From: Trichococcus patagoniensis
GTDB taxonomy: Bacteria > Bacillota > Bacilli > Lactobacillales > Aerococcaceae
Direction: 5' to 3'
Length of the DNA: 64,000 bases
NCBI RefSeq assembly: GCF_003051085.1
Contig: NZ_QAOM01000001.1
Coordinates: forward strand, 1 to 64,000
The notes under the pieces were generated by a model. It was not told the origin of the DNA. It searched no databases and saw only the letters and a list, made by a program, of their open reading frames with translations. Both the position numbers and the translations under genes were made by a program. Below, piece by piece: positions 35,062-43,096 of the stretch. Position 1 is the first letter of the stretch. Every line of letters starts with the position of its first letter.

Positions 35062-35868
35062 ATGAGCTCGATGGATTATAAAATGGACTCAGGGTGGCGG
35101 CTACATCCCATCGGAGGAGACACAGGACAAGCTTATATGGGCACCAGAGCCGAGGAAAGAGTCTTTTTGAAAAGAAACTCTTCACCTTTCTTAGCTGCGC
35201 TTTCCGTTGAGGGGATCACACCGCGATTGATCTGGACCAAACGGGTCGGCAACGGGGATGTCCTGACAGCTCAGGAATGGCTCTACGGCAGGGAATTGAA
35301 TCCGGATGAGATGAAAGGGAAGACTGTGCGGGACATCCTGCATCGCATCCATCATTCCGAAAATCTCCTGAAGATGCTTCAGAAGGTAAAGGGTGAAATC
35401 TTCAACCCAATCAATTTCTACAACCTGTACGTTGCGGATTTGCCGGATGATCTTCAATCCAATTCAGTCCTTCAACAGGTGACTGAATATGTGAAAAACA
35501 GCATCGCCAGCATCGACGACTCGCAAAAGACGGTCTGCCACGGAGACGTGAATCGGAAAAATTTCCTGTTGGATGAGGAAGACCGGTTGTATCTGGTGGA
35601 CTGGGAAATGGTCAAAATTGCCGATCCCTTCTCGGACATCAGTACCTTGCTTGTGCAATACGTTCCCTATGAAGAATGGGGAGTTTGGTTGGAGCAGTAT
35701 GGCTTGCAGATGAATGACAATATGGAACGCCGTTTGGAGTGGTACAGCATGATGGTGTGCCTCTGCATGATCAAAAAGAGCCATTCGCAGGAACGCAATG
35801 TGGAAATGAACCAACTGATTCTGTTGCTCAAACAGCTTTATCAGAATCGCCTAAACAGTTATTTATGA
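35062..35868 (+). CDS. Phosphotransferase family protein, YtmP-like
   Basis: A 268-residue aminoglycoside-phosphotransferase/choline-kinase-fold protein. The catalytic loop VCHGDVNRKNFLLDE (about residues 158-172) and the metal motif YLVDWEMVKIADPFSDIS (~178-195) are intact, so it should bind ATP and phosphorylate a small molecule. The N-terminal nucleotide-binding lobe is short. In Bacillus ytmP lies next to trmB (ytmQ), and trmB follows here 72 bases later. The substrate is unknown. TAAGGAATG precedes the ATG. Confidence 0.9.
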   Translation: MSSMDYKMDSGWRLHPIGGDTGQAYMGTRAEERVFLKRNSSPFLAALSVEGITPRLIWTKRVGNGDVLTAQEWLYGRELNPDEMKGKTVRDILHRIHHSENLLKMLQKVKGEIFNPINFYNLYVADLPDDLQSNSVLQQVTEYVKNSIASIDDSQKTVCHGDVNRKNFLLDEEDRLYLVDWEMVKIADPFSDISTLLVQYVPYEEWGVWLEQYGLQMNDNMERRLEWYSMMVCLCMIKKSHSQERNVEMNQLILLLKQLYQNRLNSYL

Positions 35869-35940
35869 AATCCTCTTCGTCTTATACGAACGGAAAGGAT
35901 TTCTTTTTTCGAAAAAAAACAGATAAGAAAGAGGAGAATT

Positions 35941-36606
35941 ATGCGCGTAAGAAATAAACCATGGGCTGCCGAAAAATTGGCTGAAAGTACCCAATATGTA
36001 GTGATGGAACCAGCGGATTGGAAAGGGAAATGGCAGGAACGCTTCGGCAACGAGCAACCGATCCATGTGGAAATCGGTTCCGGAAAGGGCCAGTTCATCG
36101 TTGAGATGGCTCGCATGCATCCGGAAGTGAACTATATCGGGATCGAACGCCAGACGAGCGTAGCGGTCATGACGCTTGATAAGATGATCGAATCAGGTCT
36201 GAAAAATGTCCAGTTGCTGAATACGGACGGAGAGAATGTAGCAGATTTCTTTGCGGAAGGCGAAGTGGCTCGCGTCTATCTGAACTTTTCCGATCCGTGG
36301 CCAAAGTCCAAACACGACAAACGCCGCTTGACCTACAAAAATTTCCTGCGGAACTATGAGCAAATCCTGGTCTCCGGCGGGGAAATCCATTTCAAGACGG
36401 ATAACCAAGGCTTGTTCGAATATTCGTTGGCGAGCTTCTCGCAATACGGAATGACGTTGAAGCAAGTGTGGTTGGATCTGCACAAGAGCGACTTTGAGGG
36501 GAACATCATGACGGAGTACGAAGCGAAGTTCTCTTCAAGAGGAGACCGCATCTACCGCGTTGAAGCAGCGTTCCCGAAGAAAGCAACGGCTGATTCAGAA
36601 AAATAG
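35941..36606 (+). CDS. trmB: tRNA (guanosine(46)-N7)-methyltransferase
   Basis: A 221-residue SAM-dependent enzyme that makes m7G46 in the tRNA variable loop. The MRVRNKPWA start, SAM motif [15 protein letters not shown] (about residues 42-56), the [18 protein letters not shown] catalytic/substrate motif (~118-135) and [11 protein letters not shown] near the C-terminus are all conserved. Length normal. Strong AGAGGAGAA before ATG. It forms the conserved ytmP-trmB pair and ends at a T-rich terminator. Confidence 0.96.
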   Translation: MRVRNKPWAAEKLAESTQYVVMEPADWKGKWQERFGNEQPIHVEIGSGKGQFIVEMARMHPEVNYIGIERQTSVAVMTLDKMIESGLKNVQLLNTDGENVADFFAEGEVARVYLNFSDPWPKSKHDKRRLTYKNFLRNYEQILVSGGEIHFKTDNQGLFEYSLASFSQYGMTLKQVWLDLHKSDFEGNIMTEYEAKFSSRGDRIYRVEAAFPKKATADSEK

Positions 36607-36621
36607 AACAGAAACCAAACT

Positions 36622-36664
36622 GAAGGAGCCCTCTCAAAAAAATGAGACGGCCCCTTCTTTTTTG
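36622..36664 (+). terminator. Rho-independent terminator of trmB
   Basis: Stem GAAGGAGCCCTCTCA / TGAGACGGCCCCTTC with an A-rich loop and a T run. Its 3' arm and tail are repeated almost exactly at 37107-37129 on the other side of the tandem array. Confidence 0.85.
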
Positions 36665-36718
36665 TAACCAAATGAATATCTGATTGTCGGTTGTTGGAAT
36701 GACTATGAATACCGAAAA

Positions 36719-37055
36719 GCCGACAGATGCATGATCTCTCGGGTGATCAGGTCACCGTCCTGGGCGTACGCCCGACAGAAGAGCGATCTGTCGGGTGTTT
36801 TGCGGTCTTCGGTATCCGTTCAGCCGACAGATGCGGGTTCTCTCGGGTGATCAGGTCACCGTCCTGGGCGAACGCCCGACAGAAGAGCGATCTGTCGGGT
36901 GTTTTGCGGTCTTCGGTATCCGTTCAGCCGACAGATGCATGATCTCTCGGGTGATCAGGTCACCGTCCTGGGCGAATGCCCGACAGAAGAGCGATCTGTC
37001 GGGTGTTTTGTGGTCTTCGGTATCCGAATAGCCGACAGATGCGGGTTCTCTCAGG
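36719..37055. repeat. 104-bp tandem repeat array (3.2 units)
   Basis: Three full units start at 36719, 36823 and 36927, and a partial fourth at 37031. Each starts GCCGACAGATGC and contains three palindromes: GGTGATCAGGTCACC, GGGCG(T/A)(A)CGCCC and hairpin CCCGACAGA-N7-TCTGTCGGG followed by TGTTTT. Units differ by only a few bases. 104 is not a multiple of 3, so the short open frames across it change frame and are not credible genes. Confidence 0.9.
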
Positions 37056-37095
37056 TCTCTCCCCCGCAAATGCGCAGAAACACCAGACAGATAGA

Positions 37096-37129
37096 GGGCC
37101 GTCTCAATGAGACGGCCCCTTCTTTTTTC
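37096..37129. terminator. Rho-independent terminator after the tandem array
   Basis: Perfect stem GGGCCGTCTCA / TGAGACGGCCC followed by CTTCTTTTTTC. It resembles the trmB terminator and may be a duplicated copy; it may also serve the convergent PepSY-like gene weakly. Confidence 0.75.
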
Positions 37130-37139
37130 ATGATTTTTT

Positions 37140-37493
37140 TTAGAGTTTGTATAAGTCCAAAATGGTCCCTGTGTAGGCGTCGGCGATGAATTCATATTGC
37201 ACCAACACGCCTTCTTCTTTACGTGAGATTCCGCCGTAATACACATCCGTTTTTGAAGAATAACGACTGAGCGGGACAGGATGCAGTTCGATCCATGATC
37301 CTTCGATCGGTGCTTCAGCCAAGAACATCTTTTTGACGTTTTCCAGTATTTTGTCACCGTTTACAGTCCGTTTCTGCTCATAGCAAAGGGCTGTCACGAC
37401 TGAGCCGAGTACAAGTCCGGCTCCGAATAAAATGCCGCCCAAAATTTCTTCTTTGTGTTTTTTGCACATGCATTTTTCCAAAAAGTTCATCAT
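37140..37493 (-). CDS. Small PepSY-like secreted or membrane-anchored protein
   Basis: A 117-residue protein with an N-terminal hydrophobic segment (residues ~18-38, EILGGILFGAGLVLGSVVTAL) that could be an uncleaved signal anchor. It is followed by an alpha-beta region ending VLVQYEFIADAYTGTILDLYKL, which resembles the last strand pair of PepSY domains (D-x-x-T-G-x-I-L). Related small proteins are annotated as predicted small secreted protein in lactic acid bacteria. GAGGAGG lies before ATG-ATG; the first is used. The role is unknown; peptidase inhibition has been proposed for PepSY domains. Confidence 0.78.
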   Translation of the reverse strand: MMNFLEKCMCKKHKEEILGGILFGAGLVLGSVVTALCYEQKRTVNGDKILENVKKMFLAEAPIEGSWIELHPVPLSRYSSKTDVYYGGISRKEEGVLVQYEFIADAYTGTILDLYKL

Positions 37494-37744
37494 GTGTTCC
37501 TCCTCAAAGTGATGCGCTTTCTTTTTTCTCCCTCAAGTATAGCAATAAAACAAAAAAAATAATAGGGAAACGTCGCAAGCAACAGGCTTCGTAAAGGAAA
37601 CGTTTCCCGCATCCACCAGAACTTCTTGATGAATGGAATCGTTGCTATGACAAGGATGCTGCGCTATAATGGGAAGGATAGTCAGACAATGAAGGGGGAC
37701 CGGGAGCGGCATAAGGATAAAGTTGTGTCCTGCTCCATTCAAAT

Positions 37745-38821
37745 ATGGAAGATAAAACATTTGCTATGATAAAAGAATTGACGGAATTGCAGGGAACAAG
37801 CGGAAACGAACGCAATATCCGGAACTATATGCGCGAAAGAATGGCGCCACTGGTGGATCGCATCGATACGGATGGTTTGGGTGGCATTTTCGGAATCAGA
37901 GAGCATGAAGATAAGACTGCACCGCGTATCATGGTGGCGGCGCACATGGATGAAGTCGGCTTTATGGTGGCAGGCATCACGGATCGCGGACTTTTCCGGG
38001 TCGTGCCGCTAGGAGGCTGGAATGCCTATGTCGTTTCGGCACAGCGTTATACGCTGCAGACGTCAAAAGGCGATATTCCTGTGATCTCTTCATCTGTTCC
38101 GCCGCACTTGTTGCGTGGGGCCGATGAAGGAAAAAAAGTCAAAGTGACGGATATCCTCTTCGACGCTGGTTTCGATACGAAAGAAGAAGCGTTGGCATTC
38201 GGAGTCCGTCCCGGAGATACGATTGTTCCCCAAGTCGAAACGATCTGGACCGCCAACAAGAAAAAAATCATTTCAAAAGCATGGGACAACCGCTACGGGA
38301 ACACGGTCGTTTTGGAAACATTGGAAGCATTGAAGGATGAAAAATTGCCGAACACATTGATTGCTGGCGCAAATGTCCAGGAAGAAGTCGGACTGCGGGG
38401 GACAAAAGGGGCCGTGCACAAGTTCAAGCCGGATCTGTTCTTCGCGGTGGACTGCTCGGCTGCGGATGACCTTACGACGACAAAGGATACTTTCGGCCAT
38501 CTGGGGGAAGGTTTCCTTTTGCGGATCCAGGATCCCGGCATGATCACCTTGAAAGGGATGCGCGAATTCCTGTTGGATACGGCGGAAACGCACGATATCC
38601 CTTATCAGTATTTCGTTTCCAAAGGCGGAACGGATGCGGGAGCCGCCCATGTCATGAACGACGGGGTGCCGAGCGCGGTCATCGGCGTCTGCGCGCGCTA
38701 CATCCATACACATCAGACGATGTTCCACATCGATGATTATGCGGCGGCCAAGGAAATGGTCGCACAAGTCATCAAAGCATTGGACAAGAGCACTTATGAA
38801 ACCATCATGGACATGAACTGA
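37745..38821 (+). CDS. M42 family glutamyl aminopeptidase, YtoP-like
   Basis: A 358-residue cobalt/zinc metallopeptidase that removes acidic or other N-terminal residues from peptides. The metal and catalytic motifs are VAAHMDEVGFMV (His/Asp, about residues 64-75), [17 protein letters not shown] (Glu-Glu, ~210-220), DCSAADD and GGTDAGAAHV (~300-310). Length fits PepA of lactic acid bacteria. The Shine-Dalgarno is weak, so the start is less certain. It is followed 14 bases later by thioredoxin-like and YtpR genes (ytoP-ytpP-ytpR order of Bacillus). A paralogue (57951) lies near rplT. Confidence 0.92.
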   Translation: MEDKTFAMIKELTELQGTSGNERNIRNYMRERMAPLVDRIDTDGLGGIFGIREHEDKTAPRIMVAAHMDEVGFMVAGITDRGLFRVVPLGGWNAYVVSAQRYTLQTSKGDIPVISSSVPPHLLRGADEGKKVKVTDILFDAGFDTKEEALAFGVRPGDTIVPQVETIWTANKKKIISKAWDNRYGNTVVLETLEALKDEKLPNTLIAGANVQEEVGLRGTKGAVHKFKPDLFFAVDCSAADDLTTTKDTFGHLGEGFLLRIQDPGMITLKGMREFLLDTAETHDIPYQYFVSKGGTDAGAAHVMNDGVPSAVIGVCARYIHTHQTMFHIDDYAAAKEMVAQVIKALDKSTYETIMDMN

Positions 38822-38835
38822 GGGGGAGCTTGATT

Positions 38836-39147
38836 ATGGATAAACTGAAAGATTTGGATCAATTCAAAGAACTGCGCGATTCGGGAAAAACGGTATTCGT
38901 CTTCATGACCAGCTGGTGCCCGGATTGCCATTACATCCGTCCGTTCATGCCTGAGGTGGAAAATAAATTCGCGGATTTTCGTTTCGTCGAAATAGATCGC
39001 GATGATTTCGGTACGTTGGGTGAAGCCTTGCAGATTTCCGGAATCCCGAGCTTCGTCGTCTATGCTGAGGGAGAACTATTGGGTCGTTTCGTTTCACGCA
39101 ACCGGAAGACGCAAAAAGAGATTGAAGCCTTTTTGGAACAATTGTGA
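38836..39147 (+). CDS. Thioredoxin family protein, YtpP-like
   Basis: A 103-residue thioredoxin-fold protein with active site SWCPDCHYIRP (C-P-D-C, about residues 27-32), the cis-Pro SGIPSFVVY (~72) and GRFVSRNRKTQKE at the C-terminus. The CPDC motif differs from the CGPC of general thioredoxin and is typical of YtpP, recently connected with bacillithiol-type redox control in Bacillus; that link is inference here. Start ATG 38836 follows AGGGGGAG. Same operon as the M42 peptidase. Confidence 0.92.
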   Translation: MDKLKDLDQFKELRDSGKTVFVFMTSWCPDCHYIRPFMPEVENKFADFRFVEIDRDDFGTLGEALQISGIPSFVVYAEGELLGRFVSRNRKTQKEIEAFLEQL

Positions 39148-39200
39148 TACTATTTCGTTTGGGAAAAATAAATGAAGAAGCATAAAGGAGCAAATACAAA

Positions 39201-39815
39201 ATGTGGTTAAGTTTTTATAATCGTGAAGCAGTCGGGGATACATTAATGTTGACGAAAGGGGATATCGCCGTCCGCCAAGAACAATCCTGCGAATCAAAAG
39301 GGAATGTGACGCGCATTTTCAACAACCGTACAAATGAAACGATGGGCTACAATCTGTTTTCGATTTCAGATACGCTTAAGTTGGATGCAAACGGACAAGT
39401 ACTGTTATCCGATGAAGAAGCGGCAAAAGTGAATGCTTTGATCCAATCGGCAGGTTTCAGTGATGCTGTCGTTGTCGATCGCTCGCCTAAATTTGTTGTG
39501 GGCTACGTCAAAGAGTGCGTGCCGCATGCAGACTCCGACCATCTGTCCGTTACGCAAACGGAAGTGGACAACGGAGAAGTACTGCAGATCGTCTGTGGTG
39601 CAGCTAACATCAAAAAAGGGCAACGCGTTGTCGTAGCCAAGCCGGGCGCAGTCATGCCCAGCGGTTTGATTATCTGGCCGGGTGAATTGCGCGGCGTAGC
39701 CAGCCACGGCATGATCTGTTCAGCCAAAGAATTGCAACTGGAAAACGCAAGCCCCAAAAAAGGCATCCTCGTCTTGGATGACAGCTATGCAATAGGCGCA
39801 GCATTTTCCAAATAA
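39201..39815 (+). CDS. ytpR: YtpR family tRNA-binding protein
   Basis: A 204-residue protein with an N-terminal DUF4479-type domain (~1-90) and a C-terminal tRNA-binding EMAP/OB domain (~95-200; VVGYVKECVPHADSDHLSV, VCGAANIKKGQRVVVAKPGAVMP, SHGMICSAKEL). It resembles the N-terminal tRNA-binding part of the PheRS beta subunit but has no synthetase domain. Biological role unproven. AAAGGAG precedes ATG. It follows the thioredoxin gene after 53 bases, as in Bacillus. Confidence 0.93.
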   Translation: MWLSFYNREAVGDTLMLTKGDIAVRQEQSCESKGNVTRIFNNRTNETMGYNLFSISDTLKLDANGQVLLSDEEAAKVNALIQSAGFSDAVVVDRSPKFVVGYVKECVPHADSDHLSVTQTEVDNGEVLQIVCGAANIKKGQRVVVAKPGAVMPSGLIIWPGELRGVASHGMICSAKELQLENASPKKGILVLDDSYAIGAAFSK

Positions 39816-39916
39816 TCCTATAGAATTTTGGACGGAAAAGAAGTACTATTATAAAGGAATTCCAATGAAACCGGATGTAGAATTACCGGAAGCAAAACAA
39901 GAGAGGAGCTGACTGG

Positions 39917-40612
39917 ATGAGTCGCTATGATGGACCAAGTTTTTTTCGGCATGACCATCGTTCAGGGGTGGAAGGAAGTCATCCTGTGACAAATAAGTTT
40001 GATTTTCCGAATTACCTGAAAAAAGAGGACGAAGAGCATGGTATCATGGAAGTAAAAGGCGATTCTGCACAACCGTCCTCCTACATCTCGCAAGATTTGC
40101 TGCATCCGATGGACACGGTCCCTTATATCCGCCACAACAAGGAGGCTTTCGTATCCTTCAGGGATCAAGCTGTGAAGCCTGCTGAAGATATTTTTGCGGT
40201 CGAGAAAAAAAGACTGAAGGACGAAAAGCAGAAGGAACGCCGCACGGAATTGGGCATGCACCCGTTCGCTTCCTACAAGAGCAGAAGGCCTTTCCAACTG
40301 ACCGAAGTACCGGAACCGCTGAAGGGCTGGGAAAACCTGAAAGAAAAGAAAATCGATTATCGTGCGATTGCGGCAGTATTGAAGAAGAATAGCTCGGACT
40401 TGCTTATTTTCGAGCTTGCCTCCCCTGTTGAAGACGATGTGGCCCTGGAGGAAGACAGCGTGGAAACAAGTGACTTGCAACCGTTGGAAGGTAAATCCAA
40501 ACGGGCAATGAACCGCTCTCTGTTGGGCATCATGGAGCAGGAACGCGCTTATGATGTAGCCGGAAAATTTGTTCATGAGCCTGCCGATTCGGTAAGCCAC
40601 TCTTATTTTTAG
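39917..40612 (+). CDS. Conserved hypothetical protein; possible orphan N-terminal region of an SftA/FtsK-like translocase
   Basis: A 231-residue, highly charged, probably largely unstructured protein with no signal peptide or membrane segment. AGAGGAG lies before ATG. The start MSRYDGPSFFRH resembles, from memory, the N-terminus of SftA-type DNA translocases. The place after ytpR is where Bacillus carries ytpS/sftA, but no FtsK motor domain follows: the next gene is murC. The C-terminal EERAYDVAGKF-type segment and acidic stretch (~175-195) have no recognised function. It could be a truncated relic or a short family member. Function unknown. Confidence 0.7.
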   Translation: MSRYDGPSFFRHDHRSGVEGSHPVTNKFDFPNYLKKEDEEHGIMEVKGDSAQPSSYISQDLLHPMDTVPYIRHNKEAFVSFRDQAVKPAEDIFAVEKKRLKDEKQKERRTELGMHPFASYKSRRPFQLTEVPEPLKGWENLKEKKIDYRAIAAVLKKNSSDLLIFELASPVEDDVALEEDSVETSDLQPLEGKSKRAMNRSLLGIMEQERAYDVAGKFVHEPADSVSHSYF

Positions 40613-40670
40613 TCATCGCTTTGTAACATCAGGCCGATTTGTGCGCAGCACGTACTGCTGAATGAAATTA

Positions 40671-40699
40671 TTGACATGTTTGACCTCAAATTTTAAATA
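40671..40699 (+). promoter_or_regulatory. Putative promoter of murC
   Basis: TTGACA (40671-40676) and TAAATA (40694-40699) with a 17-bp spacer. A second -10-like TATACT lies at 40731-40736. The leader contains imperfect hairpin AGAAGGTAG / CTAACCTTTCT just before the Shine-Dalgarno. Confidence 0.5.
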
Positions 40700-40849
40700 A
40701 TTTTAAGTATTTTCTTAATCTGCACGTGCTATACTGGTTCCGATTCAATAAATGGACAGCAAGTCATCAGGTCCTAAACGATTGTTTTGTGACACAAACA
40801 TCAGAAGGTAGCCGAAAGACTAACCTTTCTTATTCACTTGGAGGTAATT

Positions 40850-42181
40850 ATGGAAACGGAAACGATTTATCATTTTGTCGGCATCAAAGGTTCTGGGATG
40901 AGTGCGTTGGCATTGATCCTGCATGGGAAAGGCTATCGCGTCCAAGGATCGGATGTCGAAACTTATTTCTTTACACAAAAAGGGTTGGATGATGCCGGCA
41001 TCACAATCATGCCATTCGGCGCAGCGAACATCACACCCGATTTGACTGTCATCGCAGGGAATGCTTTCCCGGATTCCCATGAGGAAATCGCGAAAGCGAA
41101 AGAACTCGGTTTGACGGTCATCCGCTACCATGATTTCATAGGCGACTTGATCAAAAACTATACGAGCGTCGCCATTACCGGTTCACACGGTAAAACGAGC
41201 ACGACCGGGTTGTTGTCCCATGTGTTGGACGGGATTGCGCCAACAAGCTATCTGATCGGCGATGGTACTGGTTTCGGTCGGGAAGATGCGGAGTATTTTG
41301 TGTTGGAAGCCTGTGAATACAGACGTCATTTCTTGGCTTATTCACCCGACTATGCCATCATCACGAACATCGATTTCGATCACCCGGATTACTATAAAGA
41401 CATCGATGATGTTTACAGCGCTTTTGATTCATTTGCATCCCAAGTGAAAAAAGGCGTCATCGCTTGCGGCGAAGATGCGTATGTCCGTGAATTGAAAGGC
41501 AAATATCCTGTCACATTTTATGGCTTTGCTGAAGACAATGATGTTGTCGCCAAAAATGTCACGAAGGATACAACCGGCAGTCAGTTCGATGTGGAAATAA
41601 ATGGCGAAATGTACGGTCATTTTGAAATCCCGTCATTCGGCACGCATAATATCCTTAACTCATTGGCCATCATCACATTCTGCTGGTTGGAAGGCTTGGA
41701 CAATGACAAGGTAGCTGCGCAGCTGAAGACATTCACAGGCGTAAAACGTCGCTTCAGTGAGAAATACATTTCGGATATGGTCGTCATCGATGATTATGCC
41801 CATCATCCATCCGAAATCCGCGCTACCCTCGATGCGGCCAGACAGAAATACCCTACAAAGGAAATCATTGCGATTTTCCAACCACATACTTTCACGCGTA
41901 CGGTTGCTCTGCTTAGTGAGTTCGCTGAGTCGTTGGAATTGGCCGATAAGGTCTTCCTTTGCGATATTTTCGGCTCCGCTCGCGAAAAGGACGGGCAGGT
42001 TTCGATCGGCGATTTGGCTGACAAAATCGAAAAAGGCGCAACGGTATTGAACGTCAACAACATGTCTCCGCTGTTGCAGTTCCATGATGCTGTCGCCATT
42101 TTCATGGGCGCCGGGGATGTTCAAAAATTTGAACTGGCTTATGAAGAGCTGTTGAGCCACAGCGTGCCGACAACAAATTAA
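40850..42181 (+). CDS. murC: UDP-N-acetylmuramate--L-alanine ligase
   Basis: A 443-residue Mur ligase that adds L-Ala to UDP-MurNAc with ATP, the first peptide step of peptidoglycan synthesis. The Rossmann-like N-domain starts [15 protein letters not shown]. The ATP loop [14 protein letters not shown] (about residues 108-121), the [10 protein letters not shown] region (~170) and the C-domain [12 protein letters not shown] (~306-317) with the FQPHTFTR motif are all present. Start ATG 40850 directly follows a TTGGAGG site, so the upstream ATG at 40838 is excluded. Linkage ytpR-murC resembles Bacillus. Cytoplasmic. Confidence 0.96.
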   Translation: METETIYHFVGIKGSGMSALALILHGKGYRVQGSDVETYFFTQKGLDDAGITIMPFGAANITPDLTVIAGNAFPDSHEEIAKAKELGLTVIRYHDFIGDLIKNYTSVAITGSHGKTSTTGLLSHVLDGIAPTSYLIGDGTGFGREDAEYFVLEACEYRRHFLAYSPDYAIITNIDFDHPDYYKDIDDVYSAFDSFASQVKKGVIACGEDAYVRELKGKYPVTFYGFAEDNDVVAKNVTKDTTGSQFDVEINGEMYGHFEIPSFGTHNILNSLAIITFCWLEGLDNDKVAAQLKTFTGVKRRFSEKYISDMVVIDDYAHHPSEIRATLDAARQKYPTKEIIAIFQPHTFTRTVALLSEFAESLELADKVFLCDIFGSAREKDGQVSIGDLADKIEKGATVLNVNNMSPLLQFHDAVAIFMGAGDVQKFELAYEELLSHSVPTTN

Positions 42182-42204
42182 TTCAATAGAACGGTTCTGA
42201 ACCT

Positions 42205-42375
42205 CGTTAGTGCTCAAACTCTGAGCTCAGGATTCATCACACACTGTTATAGAACGGTTCTGATTCGCAGATACCGCTCCCGTTTCGCAAACAGTGGATG
42301 TCCACAAAAGAGGTGGACATCCACTGTTCACTCCAACGTCCGGGTATCTAGACGCGAATCATCACACACTGTTAG
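42205..42375. repeat. Foldback repeat family F2, copy 2
   Basis: Two blocks carrying GATTCATCACACACTGTTA (42231-42249) and GAATCATCACACACTGTTA (42356-42374) flank a perfect 16-bp hairpin AACAGTGGATGTCCAC / GTGGACATCCACTGTT (42290-42328). TTCGCAGATACC and GGTATCTAGACGCGAA extend the foldback. The layout matches copy 1 at 23966-24124. No gene is visible in 42182-42529. Confidence 0.72.
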
Positions 42376-42402
42376 TCCAGGGATTGCTTCCTGGGCTTTT
42401 TT
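42375..42402 (+). terminator. Terminator-like hairpin between murC and the hotdog-fold gene
   Basis: Stem CCAGG / CCTGG with a short loop followed by GCTTTTTT. It may end the murC transcript after the F2 repeat. Confidence 0.7.
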
Positions 42403-42529
42403 GATGCAAGCAGGTGAGGGCTTGTTCCGGTTTTCGGAATAAATGGTTTCAATCAGCTAAACGGCTTTTATCGGAACGGCGTTTTTGATATGATAGACAT
42501 ATATGTGTTCAAAGAAAGGAAAAGTGAAA

Positions 42530-43075
42530 ATGGGTCTGAAAGATATAAAGCTTGGAAAATCGATTGATGAAATTCAAGAGGGGGATTCGTTGACTGTCAC
42601 GGAAATCATCGAAGACAAAGATATTTTGCTGTATCTTGGGTTGACGAATGACGGGAACCCTCTCTATATTCAACATGATTATTCGCAGACGACTCGGTTC
42701 CATAAGCCGATCGTGCCAACCGTTTTGTTGGTGGGGATTTTGACGAGCAATGTTTCCAAACATTTACCGGGTCCGGGTTCACATATTGTGGACGTTTCTT
42801 TGAATGTGATTGAACCGATCTACCACAACAGCACAATCACTTTCAATTTCGAAGTGGAGCGCGTGGATGAGCGCCGGGAACAAGTGACGATCAGCGTTGT
42901 CGGAACGAATATGGAAAACGAACGTGTGTTGGATGCTGAATTGATTGTAGAGACGCCTCGCAAGTTGATTTTTGATGAGGAAGAGAACGTAGTCATGAAT
43001 GAGCAAACTAAAGTCGAGGAAACTGTCGATACGGAAACTGAGTCCGCATCCATGGCAGCAGACGATTCAGAATAA
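42530..43075 (+). CDS. MaoC-like hotdog-fold protein (possible enoyl-CoA hydratase)
   Basis: A 181-residue protein whose residues ~5-140 form a MaoC/PhaJ-type hotdog domain: GDSLTVTEIIEDKDILLYLGLTNDGNPLYIQHDYSQTT contains the D/N-x-x-P-x-H-like hydratase motif in altered form (NDGNPLYIQHDY), then FHKPIVPTVLLVGILTSNVSKHLPGPG. Whether it is catalytic is unclear. The last ~45 residues are acidic and low complexity (ETVDTETESASMAADDSE). GAAAGGAAAAG precedes ATG 42530. It sits 21 bases ahead of polA and is probably co-transcribed. Similar proteins are common but uncharacterised in lactic acid bacteria. Confidence 0.8.
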   Translation: MGLKDIKLGKSIDEIQEGDSLTVTEIIEDKDILLYLGLTNDGNPLYIQHDYSQTTRFHKPIVPTVLLVGILTSNVSKHLPGPGSHIVDVSLNVIEPIYHNSTITFNFEVERVDERREQVTISVVGTNMENERVLDAELIVETPRKLIFDEEENVVMNEQTKVEETVDTETESASMAADDSE

Positions 43076-43096
43076 GCAGAGTTAGGATGTAAACAG

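Noticed and set aside
36719-37055. Possible CRISPR array
   Set aside because: The 104-bp units are contiguous and nearly identical throughout; there are no unique spacers and no cas genes nearby.
36727-37189. Overlapping open frames rich in DLSGDQVTVLG and SADRCGFS repeats
   Set aside because: They arise from the 104-bp tandem DNA repeat. The period shifts the frame at each unit, there is no ribosome site, and the sequence is dominated by palindromes.
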